In this document: positions 11,966 to 21,529 of the stretch, one piece after another
How the letters are laid out: every line of letters starts with the position of its first letter
Numbering within the stretch: position 1 is the stretch's first letter
Assembly (NCBI GenBank): GCA_030770535.1
Contig: JASVEC010000016.1
Location: forward strand, 744,001-808,000
Origin: Batkoa obscura
Taxonomy: Eukaryota; Entomophthoromycota; Entomophthoromycetes; Entomophthorales; Batkoaceae
DNA length: 64,000 nucleotides
Reading direction: 5' to 3'
Translations under genes and position numbers: made by a program
The notes under the pieces: model-generated
Databases searched by the model: none
Told to the model about the DNA's origin: nothing
The model's input: only the letters and a program-made list of their open reading frames with translations

Positions 11966-12870
11966 TCCATTTGAAGCCCAATAATAAAGTATTTTTCATA
12001 GTAGAAGTAGTAAACGAAATAGATCGAGTTTTTAAAAACATAAAGATTGTGAAGATTATATATACCTCTTAGAACCAAGTTGCATTTGCTGAATCTTATG
12101 TAAAATGGTATGGTAGTTTTGATACAGTTAAAATCAATCTTTGATGTTTCCTTTTTTATAGAAGTGTTTTGATTTTACTACTTTTTCTATTTTTTAAGTG
12201 CTATTTAAGCAAAAAAGTTAGTAAAATTCTTAAATAAAAATACGTCCCCATATTTCTTAATTTTTTAATAAACTCATATTGTACAATATAGCTTTTGCTA
12301 TGAAAAAATTACAACTGCTTTTTACAACTATGACTCTCACATTTAAATAAAGTTAATATTTTGTAATATATTAATGTTAATATTCCAACCATTGAATATC
12401 CTTAAAAGTTATTTTAGTAAAGCATTTAAACTATTTAGCATGTTTGGAAGTTTGTAATAAGTATGAGGAATATATTTCTGTTTCAATCTTTAATTTCTTT
12501 AAATTATATGATAATAGTTTTTCAAAAGTTCCTGATCATTTTTTGAATAGTATTAAAAAACTGTTTCCCAATCTCTCGAAAAACACTCAGATTTTAACTT
12601 ACAAAATAAAACTATACTACTAAATATTTAAATTAAAAATGATTAAAAAAGCAATTTTAATTTGTGTTTAATAAAAAATCTAAAAACAAAACCAAAATTA
12701 TCATAAATATACTTATATTATATTTAAAATATTTAATTAATAACCTTTTACATAAAATTTACAATCTAGAAATGAACAAAAAATGTTCCAAGTGATTTTT
12801 ATTAGGCATTATAAATTTAAGTATTTTAAAAATATCTTGCGAATCACTACCATAATTAGAGAAGCTCAAC
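11966..12870. other. spacer between DPBB copies C and B
   Basis: Contains MITE-like copy 4 (12157-12253). Bases near 12340-12420 weakly resemble the upstream flanks of A and B (TTTTGTAATATATTAA with A, B), so the ancestral duplication unit probably included non-coding DNA. No gene seen. Confidence 0.45.
12157..12253 (-). mobile_element. MITE-like repeat, copy 4
   Basis: Reverse orientation. Left end worn (GAAGTGTTTTGATTT) and right end GTCCCCATAT kept. The central TTTTTAAGTGCTATTTAAG is recognisable. Confidence 0.65.
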
Positions 12871-13506
12871 TTACTCATCATCCTCATCTTCTTCTTCATC
12901 TTTTTTTTCTTTTTTGTCTTTGCCTTTATCTTTATCCTCATGTTCTTTGTCTTTTTTATTCTTGCTCTCTTTTTTCTCTTTCTTTTTCTTGCTTCTATCT
13001 TTTTTAGACTCTTTCTTTTCCGAAGATTCTTCTTCTTCTTCTTCAACTTCTCTACTTTTGCCTTTACCTTTGCCTTTGCCTTTGCTTTTACCACCAGTAC
13101 CTGAACCACGGAGACCAGGAAGGTTATAATCACCTTTAATTATACCAGAGCAATTACCAGCATCAGCTTGTTCCCAAGAAGCTGCATAAAGGCCAGTAAC
13201 ATCATCGAATAGTTTTTCAAATGATTTGACATTGACATCCAAACCATGACCACCTTTATCAACGGCCATAACATAAGCTACTCTACCAGATTCAGAGGTG
13301 ATTTTTATACAGGCTCCACATTCACTTCGTTCAAGGTCTTCAACAGCTGTGACACGTGATAAGTCCATATCATCGTTGCTAATTTCACAGAAAACTTCAG
13401 GGTCCTCAAACTCATGCATAGAGATTTTAGTTGATCCGGAAAGGGAAGCTAACGTGCTTCCAGCTAAAAGAGATAATAAAGTAACAATTGGGATAAAGGA
13501 TTTCAT
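12871..13506 (-). CDS. shortened secreted DPBB-domain paralogue (copy B)
   Basis: The first ~208 residues equal copy A (signal peptide, DPBB region, Lys/Glu/Asp linker) except for a 9-base, three-residue shortening in the linker. The frame then ends within the acidic tail, so the six-cysteine C-terminal module is missing; 211 residues in all. The last coding bases read GATGATGAGTAAGT, which also makes a good splice donor (GTAAGT), so a downstream exon is possible, though none with cysteines is visible. True ATG at 13506. Sequence identity with copy A extends through the promoter to 13680 and then stops sharply, which suggests recent gene conversion. Confidence 0.75.
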   Translation of the reverse strand: MKSFIPIVTLLSLLAGSTLASLSGSTKISMHEFEDPEVFCEISNDDMDLSRVTAVEDLERSECGACIKITSESGRVAYVMAVDKGGHGLDVNVKSFEKLFDDVTGLYAASWEQADAGNCSGIIKGDYNLPGLRGSGTGGKSKGKGKGKGKSREVEEEEEESSEKKESKKDRSKKKKEKKESKNKKDKEHEDKDKGKDKKEKKDEEEDEDDE

Positions 13507-13594
13507 TTCAAGCACAGCGAGAAAGTATTTTACACAGTAAAATTAATTAATGAAAGGATTAAGTTTTTTAAATAATACAGTCAGATAATTGAAA

Positions 13595-13603
13595 CTATTT
13601 ATA
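13595..13603 (-). promoter_or_regulatory. TATA box of DPBB copy B
   Basis: TATAAATAG on the minus strand, same motif and spacing as in copy A. Confidence 0.6.
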
Positions 13604-14183
13604 CCTTTCACAATTGATTTATATTGGTTCAACTTCATATAAAAAAATGTATAATTTTTAGTCATATATTTTAATTAATTGTTGACATTTCCTTTTCTTT
13701 ATTTCTTAGTTTTTTTTATACATGTTCTTATTGTAAAACTGTTTCTTTATATTATAAAAAATTAACAATTACCTTTTACAGCTAAGAATTTCCCTTTTAA
13801 ACTAAGTAAGCATTTTGTAATATATTAAGATTGATTTGCAGTTTTTCGAATATTCTTAAAAGCTTTATTGTTATAGTGTAGCTAATAACTTTTTATATTA
13901 CAAGTATTCATTGCTATTTGATATTTTATTATTAACAAGTGAATGGTTTTTAATTATATCTAATTAAAAAATTCCTTGATTTTATGTTAGTAGAAATGGG
14001 CAAAATAGCAGAATGAATAATGGCATTTCTATTTATTTTTAACTTAAATTAAACTTTATATTCAATTTTAGTTTATTTTAGGTTTTTAAGCTTAAGATTG
14101 TAGAAAAATTTAATACTCTACTATATTTATTAAATGTCATATAAAGTGAATAGATTAATTTATGACAAAAATGCTACTTTTAT

Positions 14184-14287
14184 ATATGGGAGTGTTCTTT
14201 GACTTCATTACTTTTTCCATTTTTTAAGCACTATTTAAGTGGAAAATCTGTTAGTAAAATTCTTAAACACAAAAATACATCCCCATA
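14184..14287 (-). mobile_element. MITE-like repeat, copy 5
   Basis: Reverse orientation, from ATATGGGAGTGTT to ACATCCCCATAC. Well preserved. Flanks ATAT and ATAC differ by one base. Confidence 0.72.
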
Positions 14288-14846
14288 CAGTTAAAAAGTA
14301 AAAAATTATTGAAGCAGTTTAATAAGATACAATCCTTACTAAATGAGCTATTTAATTCGAATGAAAGAAAGCAAGTTTATTTTTTGATTTCCTAATCGTC
14401 AGAAGTATAGATAATAATAGTCAAACAGTAACTTAGCTTGTAGAGATATTATATTAACTATTTTAATAGTTCAAATTTAATCCAATGGTTTTTATATATA
14501 CGAAAATAAGATAATTTTCTTATCACTTGATATATAAATGATCAAGTATTTTGTATTGTCAACTACTTTTATATTAATTATCATATAATAATAGTCTTTT
14601 ATATTTAAATCTTCATAAACTTCTATAAATTGTGTACATTAAAATCATCTGATTGCCTGATATCAAAGATATAGAGCTAGTTGTTTTTAGATGCATTCGT
14701 TTTTGAATTTCATGTCAATTTTTTATAATGGATTTGTGAATAAAGAAATTGTATATTATTCAAAATTCATTATAGAAGAAATTGATACCAAATTAAGAAA
14801 AAAATAATATATGAATGCAATCAATTTTAAGCAGCTTAAAGATATG

Positions 14847-14920
14847 AGGCTTTTTTGTTTCATTATTTATCAACTTTTTGAGCACTATTGAATGAAAAAT
14901 CTTAAATAATTAAAGGCATG
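14847..14920 (-). mobile_element. decayed MITE-like repeat, copy 6
   Basis: Only the inner part is recognisable (TTTGTTTCATTATTTATCAA, then TTGAGCACTATTGAATG and AAATCTTAAAT). Both ends are lost. Confidence 0.4.
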
Positions 14921-15112
14921 GCTGTATGCATTCATTTTAATATCTATTTTATAGTACAGACTACTATATTAATAGTACTTGGTATTTAAAAGTATAAATC
15001 ATAGAGATGAGGGACTAGTTACATTAGTGAATATTTAAATCTAAAAGAAGCCTAATAGATATCCTGTTAATTGTAACACAAAACATATTAATAGTATTTA
15101 TGGGAATTAATA

Positions 15113-15216
15113 AATGGGGATGTATTTTTTCGTTTAAGAATTTTGCTAATAATCTTTCCACTTAAACAGTGCTTAAAAATGGAAAAAGTAATGAAGACAA
15201 AAAAACATCACCAAAT
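15113..15216 (+). mobile_element. MITE-like repeat, copy 7
   Basis: Forward orientation. Flanked by AAAT on both sides (AAAT|GGGG ... CACC|AAAT), a third distinct 4-bp direct repeat. Confidence 0.75.
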
Positions 15217-15343
15217 GTTTAAAATTTATTCCTATTTTTATAAAGAAAGAGTCTTTAAATTAATAAGTCAAAAGTAATCTAGATTTGAAACTTTATATCA
15301 ATAAAAATATATTAATAAGACATAAGTGGAATGTGAGATAGTC

Positions 15344-17644
15344 TCATTTTGGTGATAATTTCTCATTAATTTCGAGTATCTCAATCAACCATGACGCTAT
15401 ATATTTTGTCGAACTCATAGCTTCAGGCAAGAATGGTATCATGTTTAAAAAGGCATGTGACATCCCTTCTAATAGTTTTACTTCAACCCCAAATTGCTCA
15501 TCATTAATTGCTGTACATGTATTTGCATCCATATCTTCCTTTTTACTTGATTGAGGTGTACCAGGGTATAGTCTAGCATAAGACCTCACAGAACCTAACA
15601 ATGACTCTTCAACATTATGCAGGTCCGTAGTTTTCAATGACTCAGGGTTGTTGTTATTCATTGACTTCGCATTGGTAAGATCTAAAGGTTCTTCGTCAGA
15701 GCTAGTGGTTGATTCATAATCGTCATCGTCATCGTCACCACTTCCTATCACAAAACTACCAGCTCTTAGATGGTTTGAAGATTTAGTAGCTTTACTACTT
15801 TCTTGAGTTGGGGTCAAAGGAGTCATCGAAAGCTGAGGCATCTGCCCATTAAATTTGTTACCATTTGTAAAAACTTGATTTGCGCTATTATTACGCCTTT
15901 GAGCCCTCATTTTGGCTTGGCGGATTCTTCCAGCAAAAAGAATAGTATCATCAACCATTGGATCTTTTTCACCACATATCAAATATGTTTTAGGAAATTG
16001 AGCCAAAAGATGCTCGGGTCCAACCAATGGTGAGAGATAATAATCTCTTGTGAAATCTGGGCGGTTATGTGGTCCAATATAGAGAATTGCCATAGAACGC
16101 ATTAAATCTGGGGTAAGAACACGATCATTAAAAAACGTCATTCTACTAGTCATTGTTAATGGATAATGTTTGCTACGTGCTGTGATGCTACCACGATTTT
16201 GATCAAACTTGACAGTTTGGGCTTTATTTAACCCTGAGGTTTCTACTTGTGGGGCTTGGATATTTTCCTTTTTTAAGAGCTCATTTAACTTTGAAGCATA
16301 TGATTGGCGGCGGATTTGCTCCTCAATACTAGGGTAATGCTTATTCCTCCAACTACTCTCTGTATCACGTATGGTTGAAAGTGGGCTTTTATGCTTATAA
16401 TGGTTTTTGGCCTCCAAAAGAGATGTTAACGATTTGACTGATTGTGATCTAAAGATATTGACTTGAGCAGAGTTCATCCAACAGCTTATATTAAAATCTA
16501 AGCAAGGGTAAATTAAAACTAATCCTTGAGGGCGGGCTAAAGGCTTTTCCCATTCCAATATTTTATACATTAAAGCAGTTGCAATACTCCCACCTGCAGA
16601 GTCACCTACAATGGCTACTGGTATTTCAGTATGATGCTTTTCATTGTTACTGTTAATTGTTGATTCTTTGAGTCCTTTTAATCCTAAGCATTCGCCTTTA
16701 GACTCTACAATAGTTCTGTATGCATCAAAACATTCTTCAATTGCATAAGGGTAAGGAAATTCTGGGGCTTTCTTATAATCGATTGATATAATTGGGACTT
16801 TAGTTTCTTTACACCAATATGCCAAATAACTTTCATGACATTCAGGGGGCATAGTTACAAAGCCTCCCCCAGGAATATCTAAAATTATTGATTTACTATT
16901 ATAAAGCTCCTTCTCGTTACCTGAGAAATAGATATAAGCTGTGATTGGTTCATCATCAAAAGCATCCTTCCTTGGGCGTGGAATTAATATCTTCTTTTTG
17001 ACGCCAAACCATGGGCGCAATAAAGAACTAAGATAATATAAAAAGGGGTTTAATTGTTTTTGCCAGGAGACTCTCATAGCTTCAACGGTAATCATTGAAC
17101 GAAAATTACGTACTTTAATATCGGCTTCACGTGGAAAAAATAAATAAAAAAATGTAAAAACTAGTGATAAAAAGTCTCTTAAAATTTTAGGGCGTATTGG
17201 CATTGCAGTCCAAAATCCTGCGTCTAAAGCTGTCAATATCCAAGATGCGCGATAAAAATTTTTATTATACTAAATGTTAATTTAATAAATTATATACATA
17301 TATATATTACCAGTTGATTTAAAGGCTCTGGCCCTTCTAATCCAAACAAAAGAAACGTGTTTTTAAAAGAATAAACAAACATTAAAGTCATTATTATAAT
17401 CTGCAATGGTGAGTATTTCCCTAATTTCTTGTTCCATTTAACTATGAATGGGTTTATAAAATTGTATCGGTGCGATATTTTGCATAAATGGTATCTAAGT
17501 TTAATGGGTATAAGAATGTATTTTTTAAACTCATGGTGAAGTTGCTTTTTATACTAAAAATGAAACTTACCCTCCTACTAATAACAAAAGGGCTTGTAGT
17601 CTTCGCCAATTAGCCGAAGGCTTCCCAATAAGGTGATCAAGCAT
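15344..17644 (-). CDS. hormone-sensitive-lipase-family esterase, membrane-anchored
   Basis: Alpha/beta-hydrolase of the HSL family, probably hydrolysing lipid or steryl esters. Exons 17644-17571, 17494-17311 and 17269-15344 join in frame to 727 residues. The N-terminus (MLDHLIGKPS, LQALLLLVGG) and the stretch IIIMTLMFVYSFKNTFLLFG are hydrophobic and may anchor the protein. Then comes RASWILTALDAGFWTAM, conserved in fungal relatives. The oxyanion motif is GGGF at ~220-223. The nucleophile elbow is GDSAGG at ~308-313 (Ser310). The acid is likely the Asp of KDPMVDD and the base the His of GMSHAF. A long Ser/Asp-rich insert separates the nucleophile from the last catalytic His, as in regulated HSL enzymes. 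Substrate is inferred. Confidence 0.85.
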
Positions 17645-18316
17645 CTTGTAATAATTTAGTTATTAAATAAAAAATTGGAAAGTTTTGTCAAATATAAAAG
17701 CTATTGATTTTAAGTCTAAGGAAATATAAAAAAATAAAAAATTCAAATTTATAACGCTCATGTTTTCTTTTGAAAATATAACAAATCTTTAATTATAGAT
17801 TTTCATGTGAAGTTTTGTCACTTATTCATAATTTGTGACTGAAATTTTGCATTAATTTTCCTAAATTTAGCCACTTTAAAAACTCAGATTTCTTAATTTA
17901 TGTCAGTATAAAATGTTTGTAAAAAATAAAATCAGAGTACACTCAGCTTATACAACTAGCTGATAAAAGATTACTAAATGTTGCTGAAAAACATATTATT
18001 GAAATAGTAGGCTTTAAAGTGAAGACTTATACATACAATTATTTTTTTCAAGAAGCCGCTTTGGAATGTTTTATTTATAGTATATAAAAGCGTTTAACTA
18101 TAATATCATAGCTCCATAAATTTTATTTAACACGTAAAAATAGTAGGGAATATTTGACAAGTTCAATTTTTAGTTTAAAATAGTTATTTGATTTTTATAC
18201 TATTGATGATTTGATATTCTTGTTTGAGACTCCTGCTTTCAACAATATAAAAATATGAGATTTATGTCATATATATATTTTTGAAAAGCTTATAATCAAA
18301 AATTAAATAAATAGTA

Positions 18317-18421
18317 CATAAAGGTGTTCTTTTTGGTTTCATCACTTTCCCCATTCCTTAAGCACTATTTGAGCCGAAAGTCTGTTAGTAAAATTCTTAA
18401 AGCAAAAATATATCCCTATGC
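18317..18421 (-). mobile_element. MITE-like repeat, copy 8
   Basis: Reverse orientation (AGGTGTTCTTTTTGGTTTC ... ATATCCCTATG). Separated by only ~18 bases from copy 9, which lies in the other orientation. Confidence 0.68.
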
Positions 18422-18439
18422 AATTCTGTTATTAATGAG

Positions 18440-18544
18440 TATATGGGGATGTATTTTGTGTTTAAGAATGACTAACAGTTTTTCCACTGAAATGGCGCTT
18501 AAAAAATAGAAAAAGTAGTGAAATCAAAAAAACATCCTTATGTA
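18440..18544 (+). mobile_element. MITE-like repeat, copy 9
   Basis: Forward orientation (ATATGGGGATGTATTTTG ... AACATCCTTATG). Together with copy 8 it forms a ~230-bp inverted pair about 50 bases upstream of tRNA-iMet. Confidence 0.7.
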
Positions 18545-18596
18545 TAAATTTTTTTAAATTTATAAAATATATTTTGTGTTAATTATACTAACAAAA

Positions 18597-18668
18597 AGCA
18601 TCTTGGCGCAGAGGAAGCGCGCGGGGCTCATAACCCCGAGGTCGAAGGATCGAAACCTTCAGATGCTA
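18597..18668 (+). tRNA. tRNA-iMet: initiator tRNA-Met (CAT)
   Basis: 72 bases, no intron, CCA not encoded. The acceptor stem AGCATCT pairs with AGATGCT, giving the A1-U72 pair of eukaryotic initiators. The anticodon stem has three or more G-C pairs around loop CTCATAA, and the T loop reads ATCGAAA rather than TTCG; both are initiator hallmarks. A T-run about 25 bases downstream can end Pol III transcription. Confidence 0.95.
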
Positions 18669-18685
18669 TATCGAAATATTTTATA

Positions 18686-18693
18686 TGGTTAAT
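18686..18693 (+). terminator. Pol III T-run terminator after tRNA-iMet
   Basis: AATTTTTTT follows the tRNA 3' end within ~25 bases, the usual RNA polymerase III stop signal. Confidence 0.5.
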
Positions 18694-19326
18694 TTTTTTC
18701 CTAATCGTTTCTTGCCTTTGTTGAGAGGGTTAGAGTTCGATTCTTAAGTAGATTTGTAAATACGCCTCCAAATCCTAACCATCAGCCAGTATTTTGTAGA
18801 GTTGTATAACTGTTTTCTATTAATAGATGACTATAGTCGTTATCTCGTAATTCAATTAAGATGTTGTACATTACTAGTTAAAAAGCTTCTACTAATTCTA
18901 GTCTAGACTATTAAAATAAATGAATGTTGCCTTAGGTACATAACTCCAAAAATAATAAAATTACCACCATCAAAATACTAAAAAAACAAACGGTGATGTA
19001 TTTTTTGTTTAAGAATTCTACTAACAATTTTTCTGCTCAAATAGTGCTTAAAAACGGAAAAAGTAATGAAACCAAAAAATATCTCCAAATAGTAAATAAT
19101 AAACAGACAAAAGATACTATATTATAATGTATTTTTATTATACTATAATTGAACTAATATGTAGATTTAGGATTTATTTTAGTAAAAACATACCTGTCTA
19201 CCTTCTAACTAATAGCCACATAAATTGGCCTCCTGAAAATATCAGGGTATTTTTAAAAGACTGTTTATACTTTTATGAATTTAGTACGCATAACAAGGCA
19301 TATTAAACCAAGATAAAAGCACGATT
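18694..19326. other. intergenic region
   Basis: One MITE-like copy at 18991-19090. Nothing else seen. Confidence 0.5.
18991..19090 (+). mobile_element. MITE-like repeat, copy 10
   Basis: Forward orientation with worn ends (GGTGATGTATTTTTTG ... AAATATCTCCAAAT). Core AAATAGTGCTTAAAAACGGAAA kept in shortened form. Confidence 0.62.
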
Positions 19327-19686
19327 TTAATCATTAATTTCATAGTATCGCTCTACTTTTGTAATACGTACTTTATAAGAAGTATACCATTGTTTTTTAC
19401 CCAACTTCTGTGCCACTGAATGAGCCGCATTTTCTTTCCATTTCTTTATACAATCAAGGTTCTCCCAGTAGGATATTGTAATGCCAAAACCAGATTCATC
19501 TCTTGCACTTTCAACACCTAAATATCCATCTTGTTTTTCTGCCAGTTCACCCATCTTTGCACTCATAGCATCATAACCGTTATCACCCTCGGTACGCTTT
19601 GACGAAAATACAACAGCATAATAAGGTGGAGTTAAAAGGAGCTTTTCTCTATCAGCGTCTGTTTTAGTTACCATCTCTTTTTTCAT
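19327..19686 (-). CDS. ABM-fold (antibiotic biosynthesis monooxygenase-like) protein
   Basis: 119 residues, single exon, start ATG at 19686. The core YYAVVFSSKRTEGDNGYDAM, KQDGYLGVESAR, GFGITISYW and IKKWKENAAHSVAQ matches the small dimeric alpha+beta-barrel ABM/YqjZ-like family, common in bacteria and scattered in fungi. These proteins include cofactor-free oxygenases and haem-binding proteins; the reaction here is not predictable. It lacks introns while most neighbours have them, so an old transfer from bacteria is possible but not shown. Confidence 0.8.
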   Translation of the reverse strand: MKKEMVTKTDADREKLLLTPPYYAVVFSSKRTEGDNGYDAMSAKMGELAEKQDGYLGVESARDESGFGITISYWENLDCIKKWKENAAHSVAQKLGKKQWYTSYKVRITKVERYYEIND

Positions 19687-20517
19687 TTGTTATGTTGAAG
19701 CTAAGCTTCTTATATTTATAGTACAAACCTTCAATAAACAAGTGATAAAAGATAATTGGAGAAACTGATCTATTATACTAAGAAAATAGCGCAGCATCTC
19801 ACCAATCATTCATCTAATCTTTAAATCAATCATACATAAAGGTTTTATGTAGCTTTCACCATAAAAGCAGTATATCACACCAACTATACAATGGTTCAAT
19901 TGTTTTATGTTTATTTTATACCTATAATAGTAACCAACTCAATTTTAGTCACCTTTTTAAATAACAAACTACCTGATTGATTAAAATATAATAGCTTATT
20001 AACGCGGTTATTTTTGATTAGTAATACATTTTTATATTGATCTGGTTTAATAAGTGTTTACATATAAAATAGTAAACTTAAAAACAGAAGCGGTTTTAAG
20101 TAAATGAAAAGACTAGGGTGTTGAGCGTTGGTCTATGTTTAGTCAAATAACCTTATTCTTTATAGCTTAATAGTGACGTGGATATATTTGGTATCAAACA
20201 ATTATTGAACGAAATCAAAACATTTAGCGAATAGTTTATATCGATAGTTACAAAAATCAGATTATCATTATAAACACTTTTTAAAGTTTTTGATATTGTA
20301 TTCATAAAAGCTCAAAATTAAAACCAGAATAAGCTATGCTTTTGTTTTTAGCATAGTTTACACTTGCAGCTCTCGCAAGATATTTATTATGAAAATAAAG
20401 CAATATACGATTTGTTAACTGTCAAGATACATATGGTCATATGATTACTAAGGTAGCGGCTATATATTCAGCAATGTCATTAGCGTTTGTTTATTGCTTT
20501 TGGGAACAAAATGCACA
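19687..20517. other. intergenic region
   Basis: About 0.8 kb without a supported feature. Confidence 0.5.
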
Positions 20518-21294
20518 TCATCCAAAGATACAACTTAATGTTAGTTGTATGATGAAATTAAATAGGGGTATAATCAAAAAAGACCAAATGTTGGAAAACA
20601 GTAGATTGATAGTGGGATAAAGCAGATTATTCAGAGACCTTTTGACTAACCAGCTAATTATATTGTTGTTTGAAACATACAGTGAGGGAGTAGAATACAT
20701 GAAATCAAAACTATTTAATCTAACATCATGGTGTTGGTTTCGAAATAAAACATTTTTGATATTAATGTAAAAATATAAAAATATAACGAAATTAAAAAAA
20801 TATATGTATTTCAGCTTAATTTTCAATTTTATCTTATTTCCTGATAGATTCTGTTTAAGTGAAAGTTCTATTCTATCAGTGTTTTCATCTTTATCTTTCC
20901 GTTTAAACACTCCCTTAACTTTACTTCTCATTTGATCCAAAATGTAAATCAACTTTTCTTTTTTTGTCCTATTTACTTTGTTTTTTATCTCCAAGATAAA
21001 ATATTGAGCTTTTTTACGATCTTTATCATTTTGTTTCTGTTTGTCTTTATAATTATATATCCTCTTCCTTAAAAATTGATTGAAGGTTAAATCAATTATT
21101 AATAAACCAACTGTTGATAATAGTAAATTGTAAAAGATATCAAAATAAAATAAAATAGGGAAAAAAGTAATAATTACAAAGATAACACCACTGTAAATCA
21201 GTTTGCTTTCTTTGTTGATAATCCAATAAATAAATCTCAGATATATATTAAAGAAAAATAGCCCTCTATCAATAATCGAGTTATAGCCTAGCAT
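20518..21294 (-). CDS. orphan multi-pass membrane protein
   Basis: Intronless frame of 258 residues starting at the ATG at 21294. I do not recognise a family. It has two or three N-terminal hydrophobic segments (SGVIFVIITFFPILFYF, YNLLLSTVGLLIIDL), a central Lys-rich basic stretch (~75-150), another hydrophobic run (YIYFFNFVIFLYFYINI) and a hydrophobic C-terminus. Composition is extreme in Ile, Phe, Leu, Lys and Asn, as expected in AT-rich DNA. It may be a real lineage-specific gene or an unusually long chance frame. Confidence 0.4.
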   Translation of the reverse strand: MLGYNSIIDRGLFFFNIYLRFIYWIINKESKLIYSGVIFVIITFFPILFYFDIFYNLLLSTVGLLIIDLTFNQFLRKRIYNYKDKQKQNDKDRKKAQYFILEIKNKVNRTKKEKLIYILDQMRSKVKGVFKRKDKDENTDRIELSLKQNLSGNKIKLKIKLKYIYFFNFVIFLYFYINIKNVLFRNQHHDVRLNSFDFMYSTPSLYVSNNNIISWLVKRSLNNLLYPTINLLFSNIWSFLIIPLFNFIIQLTLSCIFG

Positions 21295-21529
21295 GTTAAA
21301 AATCAATAGTATTTTTCAAATTAAGTTTTTTCTAGTTAGTTTATATTTGACCGTTATTTTTCATTTTTATTCCTTTTCAAGAATAAATTAATTGGAATAG
21401 TTGATTTCCGTTTTCAAAGATAAAGGTTAATAAATAAAAACATTTATCATTTTGTGTCACTATTTTACAATATCAAGTATCAAATAAATTTAAAATAAGA
21501 TTAAGTCTTTAAAATAGTCTATTAAAGCA

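Larger units (their letters stand above)
13681..15343. other. intergenic region with MITE-like copies
   Basis: Holds copies at 14184-14287, 14847-14920 (decayed) and 15113-15216. No gene seen. Confidence 0.5.
17645..18596. other. intergenic region
   Basis: Divergent spacer between the esterase and tRNA-iMet. Ends in two MITE-like copies in opposite orientation (18317-18421 and 18440-18544). Nothing else seen. Confidence 0.5.

Noticed and set aside
17520-17570. A 17-nt intron in the esterase gene (GTAAGTTTCATTTTTAG)
   Set aside because: Too short to splice; a longer intron ending at 17495 gives matching phase and a coherent protein.
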